Below are positions 44,742-54,997 of a stretch of DNA of 64,000 nt, piece after piece (the stretch's first letter is position 1; each line of letters starts with the position of its first letter). A program made the translations under genes and the position numbers. Origin of the DNA: Pseudomonadota bacterium (GTDB lineage Bacteria; Pseudomonadota; Gammaproteobacteria; Burkholderiales; Rhodocyclaceae); assembly GCA_018241685.1 (NCBI GenBank), contig JAFEDJ010000005.1, forward strand, positions 19,936 to 83,935, in the 5' to 3' direction. Under the pieces are notes generated by a model that saw only the letters and a program-made list of their open reading frames with translations, ran no database searches and was not told the origin of the DNA.

Positions 44742-46058
44742 TCAGTGATGGGCGGATGCGGAACGACCGTGGTTGATCATGGAAACGGCCAGGGTGGCGA
44801 TCACTGCGGGGATCGCGATGGCCATGAAGTTGTGCTGCAGCGGGAGGGACATGCCGACCAGGGTGCCGATGACGATCGGTGCCAGGATCGCGCCACTGCG
44901 GCCGACACCGGACGCCCAGCCGATGCCGGTGGAGCGCACCGCCATCGGGTAGTACTGGCCGACATAGGCGTAGGTGAGGATCTGCGTGCCGATAGTCGAG
45001 GCGCCTGCCAGGCCGACCAGCACGTACAGCGCTTCGGTCGAAACCTTGTAGCCGAGCAGCGTGATCGACACCGCGGCCAGCGCATAGAAGCCGACCAGCA
45101 CGTACTTGATGTGGAAGCGGTCGGCCAGCCAGCCGCCACCGATGGCCCCGATCATCGCGCCGAAGTTGAGCACCAGCACGAAGGTCAGCGCCGAGCCGAG
45201 GCTGTAGCCGGCGCCGGCCATCAGCTTGGTGAGCCAGGAGCTGAGGGCGTACACCATGAACAGGCACATGAAGAAAGCCACCCAGAACATCGTGGTGCTG
45301 AAGCCGCGGCCGTCCTGGAACAGCTTGCCGATCGGCGCGCCGTGGGCGTGGTGGGCATGGGGCAGCACGAACTCGTCAGCGGCGGCCGGAACGTAGGACG
45401 GATCGATGCGCGGCAGGATGCGCTTCACTTCTTCAGCACGGCCGTGCTTGACCAGGAAGGCCATCGATTCCGGCAGAGACTTGAGGATCAGCGGGATCAG
45501 CAGCACCGGCAGGCCGGCAGCGACGAACACCGACTGCCAGCCGTAGCTCTCGATCAGCCCCTTGCCGAGCAGCGCCGCCAGCATGCCGCCCACCGAGTAA
45601 CCGCTGAACATCAGCGTCACCAGCGTGCTGCGCATCTTGCGCGGCGAGTACTCGGTCATCTGGGCGACCACGTTCGGCATCACGCCGCCGATGCCCAGCC
45701 CCGCCAGGAAGCGGGTGACGCTGAAGCTCACCGGATCGGAGGTGAAGCCGGCAGCGGCCGTGAACACGCTGAACAACAGCATGCAGATCGCGATGGCCCA
45801 ACGGCGACCGATCCTGTCGGCGATGGTGCCGAGGAAGATGGCGCCGAACATCATGCCGAACAATGCCGAGCTGACCATGAAGCCGGCGTTGGTCGGGGAA
45901 ACGCCCATCTCCTTCATGATCGACGGCAGCGCGATGCCGGCTACCGCCAGGTCGTAGCCGTCGAAGATGATGATGAGGGCGCACCAGAACAGCACGAGGC
46001 CATGAAAGCCGCCAAAACGTGCGTGATCGGTGAGCTTGTGTACGTCGATCTGTGCCAT
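44742..46058 (-). CDS. benK: Aromatic acid/H+ symporter, MFS (BenK/PcaK type)
   Basis: 438 residues with twelve membrane helices. The AAHS family features are clear: FDGYDLAVAGIALPSIMKEM in helix 1-loop, GTIADRIGRRWAI (the loop 2-3 G-x3-D-x-x-GRR motif), TRFLAGLGIGGVMPNVVAQM in helix 4-5 and a large hydrophilic central loop with His (LPHAHHAHGAPIG). It imports benzoate with protons. It lies between benD and the catechol dioxygenase gene in the same operon; a second, unrelated benzoate carrier (BenE) is encoded at 54998. Confidence 0.93.
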   Translation of the reverse strand: MAQIDVHKLTDHARFGGFHGLVLFWCALIIIFDGYDLAVAGIALPSIMKEMGVSPTNAGFMVSSALFGMMFGAIFLGTIADRIGRRWAIAICMLLFSVFTAAAGFTSDPVSFSVTRFLAGLGIGGVMPNVVAQMTEYSPRKMRSTLVTLMFSGYSVGGMLAALLGKGLIESYGWQSVFVAAGLPVLLIPLILKSLPESMAFLVKHGRAEEVKRILPRIDPSYVPAAADEFVLPHAHHAHGAPIGKLFQDGRGFSTTMFWVAFFMCLFMVYALSSWLTKLMAGAGYSLGSALTFVLVLNFGAMIGAIGGGWLADRFHIKYVLVGFYALAAVSITLLGYKVSTEALYVLVGLAGASTIGTQILTYAYVGQYYPMAVRSTGIGWASGVGRSGAILAPIVIGTLVGMSLPLQHNFMAIAIPAVIATLAVSMINHGRSASAHH

Positions 46059-46113
46059 GTTGTCTCGCTTATTTAATTGTTATGAAAAATGGGGAGGGAC
46101 GAAGCTGCCGGCG

Positions 46114-46899
46114 TCAGCCGAGGTCGCCGCCACCGACCGGCACGATCGAGCCGGTGATGTAGGAGGACTCATCTGAAGCCAGGAAGAGGATCGGGGCGAC
46201 CTGCTCGTCGATCGTGCCGTAGCGGTGCATCAGGCTCGAATCGATGGTCTGGTCGATGACGCCCTGGTACCAGGCCTGCTCCTGCTCGGTCGGCTGGGCC
46301 TGGTTGCGCGGGATGCGGCGCGGCGGCGCCTCGGTGCCGCCGGGCGCGGTGGCGTTGATGCGGATGCCGTCCTTGGTGTGCTCCATGGCGATGGAGGCCG
46401 TCAGCGCATTGACACCGCCCTTGGCCGCCGAGTACGGCACGCGATGCACGCCGCGGGTGGCGATGGACGACACATTGACGATGACGCCCTTCTTCTGCGC
46501 CAGCATCGGCGGGAGCACGGCGCGGCAGCACCACAAGGTCGGGAACAGCGAGCGGCGGATCTCCGCCTCGATCTGTGCCTCTTCGTAATGCTCGAAGGGC
46601 TTGGCCCAAATCGTGCCGCCGACGTTGTTGATCAGCACATCGACGCGCCCGAAACGGGCCAGCGCCTCGGCCACCACCGACTCGGCGCCGGCGAAGGTTT
46701 CCAGGTCGGCCTGGAAGGCTGCGGCCTTGCCGCCAGCCTGGGTGATTTCGGCAACCACTTCCTCCACCAGCGGCGAGCGATCCACGGCCAGCACCGCGCC
46801 GCCCTCGGCGGCCACGTTGAGTGCTACGCCGCGGCCGATGCCCTGAGCGGCACCGGTGACGATGACGATCTTGTCGGTAAAGCGATTTGCACGGCTCAT
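46114..46899 (-). CDS. benD: 1,6-dihydroxycyclohexa-2,4-diene-1-carboxylate dehydrogenase (BenD)
   Basis: 261 residues. The ATG at 46899 overlaps the benC stop (ATGA); the frame's upstream extension is inside benC and not used. Short-chain dehydrogenase/reductase: cofactor motif VTGAAQGIGRGVAL, INNVGG, catalytic Ser in VNVSSIATRG and YSAAKGG (Tyr-x3-Lys). It oxidises the cis-diol carboxylate made by BenABC, losing CO2 and giving catechol with NADH. The order benABCD is the canonical one. Confidence 0.95.
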   Translation of the reverse strand: MSRANRFTDKIVIVTGAAQGIGRGVALNVAAEGGAVLAVDRSPLVEEVVAEITQAGGKAAAFQADLETFAGAESVVAEALARFGRVDVLINNVGGTIWAKPFEHYEEAQIEAEIRRSLFPTLWCCRAVLPPMLAQKKGVIVNVSSIATRGVHRVPYSAAKGGVNALTASIAMEHTKDGIRINATAPGGTEAPPRRIPRNQAQPTEQEQAWYQGVIDQTIDSSLMHRYGTIDEQVAPILFLASDESSYITGSIVPVGGGDLG

Positions 46900-47912
46900 G
46901 CTGCGGCTCCTTCGCTGGAGGCGGAGAACTTCTCGAAGTAGAAGTTGGCCGGGGTCACAGCAGCGACCGCCATCCATTTACGGACACCTTCGACCATCGG
47001 AGGGGGGCCGCAGACGTAAACATCGACGTTGCCGTCGTTCAGATTGGCGGGCGTCAGGTGATCGGTGACGTAGCCGAGGCGCGGATGGCCGCTGGCGGCG
47101 TCCACCACACAGGTGACGTAGTCGAAATTGGGCATCGCCGCCTTCAGAGCCTCGAGCGTGTCCAGTTCGACGAGGTCATCGTTGGTATTCACGCCATAGG
47201 CCAGCAAAATAGGCTGGGTGGTCGGGTTCTCCTGCAGCCAGCGCAGCATGGACAGGAACGGTGCAAGGCCGGTGCCGCCGGCGAGCATCAGGATCGGGCG
47301 CTGGGCCGGGCGCAGGTAGAAGCTGCCGTAGGGGCCGGTGAAAGTCATCGCGTCGCCAGTGTTGGCCTTGCTGCGCATGAAGGTGCTCATCAAGCCGTTG
47401 GGGACGTCGCGGATCAGGAAGGACAGCTCGTTGCGGTTGGGCGCGGAGCTGAAGGAATAGGCGCGGGTTTCCTGGGTGCCCGGCACGTTCAGGTTGACGT
47501 ACTGGCCGGGCAGGAAGGACAGCGGCTTGTCGGCCTGCAGGGAGAAAGACACGGTGGTCGCGGAGTCGCGGTCGATCTTCGACAGCTTGCCGCCATGGGT
47601 CGCCACCTCGGTCTTGCAGGCGGCGGACGAAGCCGGCACGCGGATCACGCAGTCGGATTCCGGGCGCATCTGGCAGGTCAGGATGAAGCCTTGCGCGGCT
47701 TCGTCATCGGTCAGGGCATCTTCGATGTACACGCCCTGGTTGTAGCGGCCACTTTCGCAGTGACACTTGCAGGTGCCGCAGGCGCCGTCGCGGCAGTCCA
47801 GCGGAATGTTGATCTTGGCCCGGTAGGCGGCATCCGCCACCAGCTCGTCGGCTTCGCAGGGAATGATGCGGGTAACCCCGTCTTCGAACTGCAGCGCAAT
47901 GTTGTAGGTCAT
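46896..47912 (-). CDS. benC: Benzoate 1,2-dioxygenase electron-transfer component (BenC)
   Basis: 338 residues, normal length. An N-terminal plant-type [2Fe-2S] ferredoxin (DCRDGACGTCKCHCESG, fourth Cys in ILTCQMRPES) is fused to an FAD/NADH reductase (PGQYVNLNVPGTQETRAYSF, AGGTGLAPFLSMLRW, VYVCGPPPMVEGVR). It carries electrons from NADH to the BenAB oxygenase. It starts 60 bp after benB, and its stop overlaps the benD start, so the two are translationally coupled. Confidence 0.96.
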   Translation of the reverse strand: MTYNIALQFEDGVTRIIPCEADELVADAAYRAKINIPLDCRDGACGTCKCHCESGRYNQGVYIEDALTDDEAAQGFILTCQMRPESDCVIRVPASSAACKTEVATHGGKLSKIDRDSATTVSFSLQADKPLSFLPGQYVNLNVPGTQETRAYSFSSAPNRNELSFLIRDVPNGLMSTFMRSKANTGDAMTFTGPYGSFYLRPAQRPILMLAGGTGLAPFLSMLRWLQENPTTQPILLAYGVNTNDDLVELDTLEALKAAMPNFDYVTCVVDAASGHPRLGYVTDHLTPANLNDGNVDVYVCGPPPMVEGVRKWMAVAAVTPANFYFEKFSASSEGAAA

Positions 47913-47972
47913 GGTGAGCGCCCCTCTGTCGTGGAGTAAAACAAGGGCCCGCCCTCCGGCGGGCCCGATACA

Positions 47973-48458
47973 TCAGATGTGGTAGATGTCCAGCACGTGA
48001 TGGATGTGGTCGTTCTTCAGGACCACGTACTTGCGCTTGATCAGCGGCTTCGGACCGGTGACGTCGAGGGTGTATTCGGACGTGCCGAAGTAGGTGTCGA
48101 CGATCTGGTAACGGTAGCTATGGGTAGTCCAGTTGAAGCGCAGCCGGATCGTGCTGTCGTCCTGGGAGAGGATCTCCAGGTTGTTGATCGCGTGGCCGGT
48201 GCGGGTGTCCGGAATGGTGGCGCTCGAGCGTTCGGTCTCGATGCGGAACACGCGGTCTTCCAGGCCCTGCTTGTTGGCGTAGTAGATCAGCGAGACTTCG
48301 TTCTGCGGATTGGTGGTCAGCGTGCCGTCGTCATCCCAGGACGGCATCCAGAACTCGGCGTCTTCGGCGTAGAAGGCCAGCCAGTCGTTCCAGCGGCGTT
48401 CGTCGAGGGCACGGGCTTCCTGGTACAGGTAGGTTTGAATGGCTTCGTAGGACAGCAT
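47973..48458 (-). CDS. benB: Benzoate 1,2-dioxygenase small subunit (BenB)
   Basis: 161 residues. I use the ATG at 48458, which overlaps the benA stop (ATGA) and sits seven bases after GGAG; a GTG one codon upstream is also possible. Ring-hydroxylating dioxygenase beta-subunit fold: EARALDERRWNDWLAFYAED, AEFWMPSWDDDG, SLIYYANKQGLEDRVFRIET, and C-terminal YVVLKNDHIHHVLDIYHI. It is a structural partner that completes the alpha3beta3 oxygenase. Confidence 0.95.
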   Translation of the reverse strand: MLSYEAIQTYLYQEARALDERRWNDWLAFYAEDAEFWMPSWDDDGTLTTNPQNEVSLIYYANKQGLEDRVFRIETERSSATIPDTRTGHAINNLEILSQDDSTIRLRFNWTTHSYRYQIVDTYFGTSEYTLDVTGPKPLIKRKYVVLKNDHIHHVLDIYHI

Positions 48459-49831
48459 CACTTGTCTCCGTTGTTTTCTTCAGCGTGGATGGCTTTCTTC
48501 ATGGCTTCGACCCAGTACTTGTGCTGCACGGTGTACAGGCCTTCGTCTTCGGTCTTGACGCCGGACAGCTCGGGCTTGAGGCCGATCGCCTTGGCGTTGT
48601 CGTCGGCGCCTTCAACCCAGTGCACCGAGCCGCGGGTCATGTCGTTCCACTTCACGGCGCGGGCGTTGAAGCCCTGCTGGCAGGAGCGGAACTCTTCCAG
48701 GTCGTCCGGGGTGGCCATGCCGGTGGCGTTGAAGAAGTCCTCGTACTGACGCAGGCGGCGGGCACGGGCTTCCGGGGCTTCGCCCTTGGGGGCGATGCAG
48801 TAGATGGTGGCTTCGGTCTTATCGACGGAGATCGGGCGCAGCACGCGGATCTGCGAGCTGAACTGGTCCATCAGATACACGTTGGGGTACAGGCACAGGT
48901 TGCGGGACTTGCTGAGCATCCAGTCGGCCTTGGCCTCGCCGAACTTCTCGACCCACTCGTCGCGCTTGGCCCACAGCGGGCGGTCTTCCGGGTTGGCCCA
49001 GTTGGTCCACAACACCAGGTGGCCATTCTTGAAGGAGTAGGAGCCGCCGCCCTTGCGCGCCCAGCCGCCGGCGCTCATGGCCTTGATGGTGTCGACCTTG
49101 CCGTCGGTGGTGCGGCGCCCTTGCGTGGCGGCGTAGTTCCAGTGGGTGGCGGTGACGTGGTAGCCGTCGGCGCCGTTCTCGGCCTGCAGCTTCCAGTTGG
49201 CGTCGAAGACGTAGGAGCCGGAACCGCGCAGCACCTCGATGCCTTCCGGTGCCTGGTCCACGATCATGTCGATGATCTTGGCGGCTTCACCCAGATGCTC
49301 GACCAGCGGCTTGACGTCCGGGTTGATGCTGCCGAACAGGAAACCACGGTAGTTTTCGAAAGCGCCCAGCTTGACGAGATCGTGGCTGCCGTTGCAGTTG
49401 AAGCTCTCGGGATAACCAGCATCCGGGGTCTGGTCCTTCACCTTCAGCAGCTTGCCGGCGTTGTTAAAGGTCCAGCCGTGGAACGGGCAGGTGAAGCTCG
49501 ACTTGTTGCCCTTCTTGTGACGGGCCAGCTGCGCGCCGCGGTGCGTGCAGGTGTTGAGCAGCGCGTTCAGGTTGCCGGTCTTGTCGCGGGTCAGCACCAC
49601 CGGCTGACGGCCGACGTAGACGGTCATGTAGTCATTGACGTTGGCGATCTGGCTTTCGTGGGCGAGATAGACCCAGTTGCCCTCGAAGACGTACTTCATC
49701 TCGAGCTCGAACCATTCCTCATCGGTGAAGGCAGAACGATCCAGGCGGTAGATGTGATTGACGGGATCCTCTTCAAGCAAGGCATCGAGCTTGTCGAGAC
49801 GGGTCTGGGTGTCGTGGCGGATCTGGGTCAC
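48458..49831 (-). CDS. benA: Benzoate 1,2-dioxygenase large subunit (BenA)
   Basis: 457 residues. Rieske cluster CTHRGAQL ... CPFHGW (C-x-H, C-x2-H) at about 95-120. Mononuclear Fe site with [14 protein letters not shown] (the D-x2-H-x3-4-H set) and a downstream Asp. Length and motifs match BenA/XylX; benzoate rather than toluate specificity cannot be fixed from sequence, but the company of benD-benK favours benzoate. It is the first gene of the leftward operon. The start ATG is 49831; a sigma-54 promoter lies at 50165-50179, leaving a leader of about 320 nt in which I see no gene. Confidence 0.96.
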   Translation of the reverse strand: MTQIRHDTQTRLDKLDALLEEDPVNHIYRLDRSAFTDEEWFELEMKYVFEGNWVYLAHESQIANVNDYMTVYVGRQPVVLTRDKTGNLNALLNTCTHRGAQLARHKKGNKSSFTCPFHGWTFNNAGKLLKVKDQTPDAGYPESFNCNGSHDLVKLGAFENYRGFLFGSINPDVKPLVEHLGEAAKIIDMIVDQAPEGIEVLRGSGSYVFDANWKLQAENGADGYHVTATHWNYAATQGRRTTDGKVDTIKAMSAGGWARKGGGSYSFKNGHLVLWTNWANPEDRPLWAKRDEWVEKFGEAKADWMLSKSRNLCLYPNVYLMDQFSSQIRVLRPISVDKTEATIYCIAPKGEAPEARARRLRQYEDFFNATGMATPDDLEEFRSCQQGFNARAVKWNDMTRGSVHWVEGADDNAKAIGLKPELSGVKTEDEGLYTVQHKYWVEAMKKAIHAEENNGDK

Positions 49832-50164
49832 GCTGGTCTCCTATTCGCGGTCTGAATCAAAAATCGCCCACGGGCGCTGGTGCAAAACGGTTTCTTCGGG
49901 CCGAGCCCTGCCCTGCCGGCGACCGGACGGGTCGACACGCACAAGGGGGTAAAACGAGCTGCGGTAAGGGCGCCGCCGGATGGCGGCCGGGGTAGCGACC
50001 GCCTAGGGCGGATCGCGGAGGGAAAGCATCGGTGGCATGGTCTTGGTCTCCCTTCGTGGCCCGCTTGTCTGCGAGGCTCTGTCCTGTTCGCCGAACTCCG
50101 GATTTGCGCAATTCGTTGCTTGATCGAGCATTCCGTTGAGTCTGGCCTTGCGGGAGACCTCATA

Positions 50165-50179
50165 GCGAAAGGCGTGCCA
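50165..50179 (-). promoter_or_regulatory. Sigma-54 (-24/-12) promoter of the ben/meta operon
   Basis: Minus-strand TGGCACGCCTTTCGC: a perfect -24 half (TGGCACG) and GC exactly ten bases after GG. Predicted start near 50153. The 49832-50518 gap (687 bp) holds no gene I can support, only this promoter, a long benA leader and the palindromes to the right. Confidence 0.75.
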
Positions 50180-50303
50180 GCTCTCTCAACAAGTCAATTG
50201 GCATAACCTGCACAACCCAGCGCTGGCGCGGGATTTAGGTTAATTCTCGAGATTTTTTGGAGGGGCGCAGGTATGCTTCGCCGAGCATCGAAGCGCCTGA
50301 GCA

Positions 50304-50365
50304 AATGAATCAAATGCTTTAATCCATTCATTAATAATGCACTGCACAATGAATCAATGCATTCA
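50304..50365. promoter_or_regulatory. Paired palindromes, candidate UAS for the ben activator
   Basis: Two inverted repeats built from the same half-site: AATGAAT (50304-50310) with ATTCATT (50326-50332), and TGAATCAATGCATTCA (50350-50365). They lie about 125-185 bp upstream of the -24 element, the normal distance for XylR/DmpR UAS sites, and 190 bp before the activator gene. They differ in sequence from the palindromes at 15183, so the two activators probably do not cross-bind. Confidence 0.6.
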
Positions 50366-50518
50366 CGCCCCTGTCGGCGGAGGGGTCATCCGGAGTTGTT
50401 CCCCACCCGCCAACCGGCGTATCTTCGGTATTGCCGACATCGAATCGGCTTCAGGCACGCCACGTGCTACTACCCGCGGCTCTGATTCAGACCTATAAGC
50501 ATTGAGGAGGGAGAGACA

Positions 50519-50556
50519 ATGCACGCCAGAACCCGCAATGCCCGGGAGGTTCGTCC

Positions 50557-50560
<4 letters not shown>
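50519..50560 (+). CDS. 13-residue leader peptide coupled to the sigma-54 activator
   Basis: ATG at 50519 with a strong ribosome site (GAGGAGGGAG) opens a 13-codon frame, [13 protein letters not shown], rich in Arg. Its TGA (50558-50560) overlaps the activator's GTG at 50557 as GTGA. The layout suggests translational coupling or a leader that tunes activator synthesis; the coding of the peptide itself is unproven. Confidence 0.4.
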
Positions 50561-52377
<1,817 letters not shown>

Positions 52378-52384
52378 GCCCGTT

Positions 52385-52414
52385 GGCGGCGCGCGCCATC
52401 CTGGCCGCGCCGCC
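52385..52414. terminator. GC-rich bidirectional hairpin
   Basis: GGCGGCGCG (52385) pairs perfectly with CGCGCCGCC (52406) around a 12-base loop. It separates the convergent ends of the sigma-54 activator and nsrR. No U-run. Confidence 0.45.
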
Positions 52415-52433
52415 CGCCCCTTGCTGCCGGACC

Positions 52434-52871
52434 CTAATCCACGCGGGTCAGCACATGCAGGATCTCGCGCTGGGCCGGCCCCAGCACCTCGGCCAGGCTC
52501 ACCGTGTCGAGGGACTTGAAGAAAGCCTCCAGCGCGACGTCGAACACGCCCTTCAGGCGACAGCGCGACGTGAGCAGGCAGCGGCTGCCTTCGGTGAAAC
52601 ACTCCACCAGCGCCAGATCCACCTCCATCTTGCGCACCACTTCGCCAATCCTGATCTCCGCGGGCGGCCGGGCGAGGCGTAGCCCGCCGCCCTTGCCGCG
52701 GATCCCCTCGACGAAGCCGTTGCGGATCAGCTGATTGACGACCTTCATCAGGTGACTGCGGGAGATCTCGAAGCGCTCGGAGATCTCCTGGATCGTCGGC
52801 AGACGATGCTCGTTGGACGCCAGAAAAATCAGGACGCGCAGGGCGTAATCGGTGTGCTGGGTGATGTGCAT
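52434..52871 (-). CDS. nsrR: Rrf2 family nitric-oxide-sensing repressor NsrR
   Basis: 145 residues. Winged helix N-terminus (MHITQHTDYALRVLIFLASN, ISERFEISRSHLMKVVNQLI, VRGKGGG-like GIRGKGGGLRLARPP) and three cysteines with the exact NsrR spacing C-x6-C-x5-C in ECFTEGSRCLLTSRCRL, which bind an iron-sulfur cluster destroyed by nitric oxide. It is divergent from a class II aldolase gene and hmp, with two NsrR half-sites in the shared promoter. It should therefore repress hmp and itself until NO appears. Cytoplasmic regulator. Confidence 0.93.
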   Translation of the reverse strand: MHITQHTDYALRVLIFLASNEHRLPTIQEISERFEISRSHLMKVVNQLIRNGFVEGIRGKGGGLRLARPPAEIRIGEVVRKMEVDLALVECFTEGSRCLLTSRCRLKGVFDVALEAFFKSLDTVSLAEVLGPAQREILHVLTRVD

Positions 52872-52939
52872 GGCCGGCGATCAACTCTGAAACACGCCCG
52901 TTCCGGGCATCGATTGTTCCGATTATAGGGGATTCCCTT

Positions 52940-52977
52940 AAAGATTCATTTCCGTTGACTCTTTTAAAGATGCATTT
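52940..52977. promoter_or_regulatory. Tandem NsrR half-sites
   Basis: AAAGATTCATTT (52940-52951) and AAAGATGCATTT (52966-52977) match the NsrR half-site AAGATGCATTT with one and zero mismatches and repeat at a 26-bp interval. They lie between nsrR and the aldolase-hmp genes. Confidence 0.65.
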
Positions 52978-53022
52978 TAGAGTCAACTTAAATTCTGCGC
53001 CCAACAACCACGGAGAGACCCG

Positions 53023-53679
53023 ATGAAGCCCCAGCGCAACACGTCCCCGGAACACCCGACACTTGAACAGGCCTGCGCCGTAATGCGGCGCGCCTACAAG
53101 CTCGGCTGGATCAGCACCCGCGACGGCAACATCTCCGTCGCCATGACCGACGGGCGCGGCTTTCTGATGTCGGCCAGCGGCGTCATCAAGCACGCGCTGG
53201 TGCCGACCCAGTTCGTCTTCATCCCTGCCGACAGCGCGCTGGCGGACGACGCCTATCCCCGGCCTTCCGGCGAGCTGGAGCTCCACCGGCGCCTGCAGGT
53301 GCTCCTCGGCGGCCGCAAGCTGACCGTGCTCCACCTGCATCCGACCCACATCGTCGCCGCGCTGTATGCAGGTCATCACCTCGCCGAGTTGTCGGCCGGC
53401 TTCCCCGAAGTCACCCGCTACACCCGCGTCGGCCAGGACGTACCGGCCCTGCCGGCCACCAGCCTGGAGCTGGCCGAAGCCTGCGAAGCCGCTTTCCAGC
53501 CGGCGCTGGGGCCGGCGCCGCATATCGTCGGCCTGGATCGCCACGGCGTCGTCGCCGTCGGCCGGACTCCGTGGGAGGCCTTCGAGCACGTGGAACGACT
53601 GGAGCACATCTGCCGTATCGCGCTGACCGCCGGCCAGCCGGCCACCGCCGTCCATGCCGAGCCGACCCACACTTACTGA
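53023..53679 (+). CDS. Class II aldolase/adducin family protein
   Basis: 218 residues. Motifs of the AraD/FucA family: GWISTRDGNISVAM (DGN phosphate-loop region), FLMSASGVIK (SxSG), RPSGELELHRRL with the catalytic Glu, TVLHLHPTHIVAALYAG with the zinc His-x-His, and LDRHGVVAVGRTPWEAFEHV with the third His region. It could cleave a sugar or methylthioribulose phosphate, but the substrate cannot be assigned. It lies between nsrR and hmp, 75 bp before hmp and behind the NsrR sites, so it appears NO-regulated. That is unusual for this family. Confidence 0.88.
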   Translation: MKPQRNTSPEHPTLEQACAVMRRAYKLGWISTRDGNISVAMTDGRGFLMSASGVIKHALVPTQFVFIPADSALADDAYPRPSGELELHRRLQVLLGGRKLTVLHLHPTHIVAALYAGHHLAELSAGFPEVTRYTRVGQDVPALPATSLELAEACEAAFQPALGPAPHIVGLDRHGVVAVGRTPWEAFEHVERLEHICRIALTAGQPATAVHAEPTHTY

Positions 53680-53754
53680 TTTCCCTTAACGGGGGCACCC
53701 CCATCGCCCCCTGCAGTTCGACAAGACAATCCCAACAGAGAGGATCCCTCCCCC

Positions 53755-54948
53755 ATGCTGTCCACCACCGCACGCCCACTCATCGAGGCGACCGTCCCCG
53801 TCCTGCTGGCCAACGGCGAAGCGATCACGCGCCATTTCTATGCGCGCATGTTCAGCCACAACCCCGACCTGAAGAACCTCTTCAACATGGGCAACCAGGC
53901 CAGCGGCAACCAGGCCCAGGCGCTGGCCGGTGCTGTGTATGCATTTGCCAAGCACATGGATAAGCCGGAAATCATCGGCCCGGTGCTCGACCGCATCGCC
54001 CACAAGCACGTCAGCCTGGGCATCACGCCAGCGCAGTACACCATCGTCGGGCGCCACCTGATGGCCTCCCTCGGCGAAGTGCTTGGCGCAGCAATCACCC
54101 CGGAAATCGCCGCTGCGTGGGACGAGGTCTACTGGCTGATGGCCACCGAGCTGGTGGCCCGCGAAGCCCGCCTGTACCAGGAGCGTGACTGGCAGGCCGG
54201 CCAGGCTTGGCCGGTAATGGACGTGGCCCACAAGGAAGTCACCAGCGCCGATACCGTAGCCCTGACGCTGAAGCCCCGCGACGGCGCGGCATTGCCGGAC
54301 TTCGTGCCCGGCCAGTACCTCAGCGTGGCGCTGCCAATCCCCGAAGCCGGGCTGACCCAGGTGCGCCAGTACAGCCTGTCCGATGCGCCGGGCAAAGACG
54401 CGTGGCGCATCACCGTCAAGCACGTCGCTGAAGGCGATACGGCACCGGCCGGCGCGGTGTCGAGCCGCATCCACCGCAGCATCGAAGTCGGCGATCAGAT
54501 CCGCGTCGGCCCGCCGGCCGGCGACTTCTGCCTGCAGGGCGACACGCGCCCGATCGCCCTGATCAGCGCCGGCGTCGGTATCACCCCGATGGTCTCGATG
54601 CTGCGCCATCTGGCAGCGACACACGCCGAACGGCCAGTGCTGTTCGCCTACGCTACCGCAACGGCCGACCGCTATCCCCACCGCGACGAGGTGGAAGCCT
54701 GTGTCGACGCGCTGGAAGACGCCCGCTACCACCTGTGGCTGGAAGATGATGCCGGTTCCGACCCCCAGGCTCTGCCTGGTCGCATGAACCTGGACACCGT
54801 CGAGCTGCCCGCCGACGGCGACTTCTACCTGTGTGGCCCGCTGCCCTTCATGCAGGAGCAGCGCCGCAAACTGCTGGATCAGGGCGTTGCTCGCGACCGG
54901 ATCCACTACGAAGTCTTCGGACCCGACCTGTTCGCAGAGTTGCAGTAA
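53755..54948 (+). CDS. hmp: Flavohaemoprotein, nitric oxide dioxygenase (Hmp)
   Basis: 397 residues, normal length. Globin domain (~1-140): STTARPLIEATVPVLLANGE, distal Tyr in HFYARMFSHNPDLKNLF, Gln in GNQASGNQAQALAG, proximal His in IAHKHVSLGI. FAD domain (PDFVPGQYLSVALPIPEAGL, RQYSLSDAPG) and NAD domain (ISAGVGITPMVSMLRHLAAT, FYLCGPLPFMQEQRRKLL). It converts NO and O2 to nitrate using NAD(P)H in the cytoplasm. Regulated by the divergent NsrR through the sites at 52940. A strong hairpin follows its stop. Confidence 0.97.
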   Translation: MLSTTARPLIEATVPVLLANGEAITRHFYARMFSHNPDLKNLFNMGNQASGNQAQALAGAVYAFAKHMDKPEIIGPVLDRIAHKHVSLGITPAQYTIVGRHLMASLGEVLGAAITPEIAAAWDEVYWLMATELVAREARLYQERDWQAGQAWPVMDVAHKEVTSADTVALTLKPRDGAALPDFVPGQYLSVALPIPEAGLTQVRQYSLSDAPGKDAWRITVKHVAEGDTAPAGAVSSRIHRSIEVGDQIRVGPPAGDFCLQGDTRPIALISAGVGITPMVSMLRHLAATHAERPVLFAYATATADRYPHRDEVEACVDALEDARYHLWLEDDAGSDPQALPGRMNLDTVELPADGDFYLCGPLPFMQEQRRKLLDQGVARDRIHYEVFGPDLFAELQ

Positions 54949-54957
54949 GCGTCTCTC

Positions 54958-54987
54958 GGGTCCAGCCAGCGCGTGCTGGCCGGACCC
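54958..54987. terminator. Strong hairpin between hmp and benE
   Basis: GGGTCCAGCCAGC and GCTGGCCGGACCC form a 13-bp stem with one mismatch and a GCGT loop, between two convergent genes. It probably works for both directions. Confidence 0.6.
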
Positions 54988-54997
54988 GGCATCAAGC

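Noticed and set aside
49880..50206. 108-codon plus-strand ORF in the gap upstream of benA
   Set aside because: No ribosome site, no domain, and it covers the predicted benA promoter and leader.
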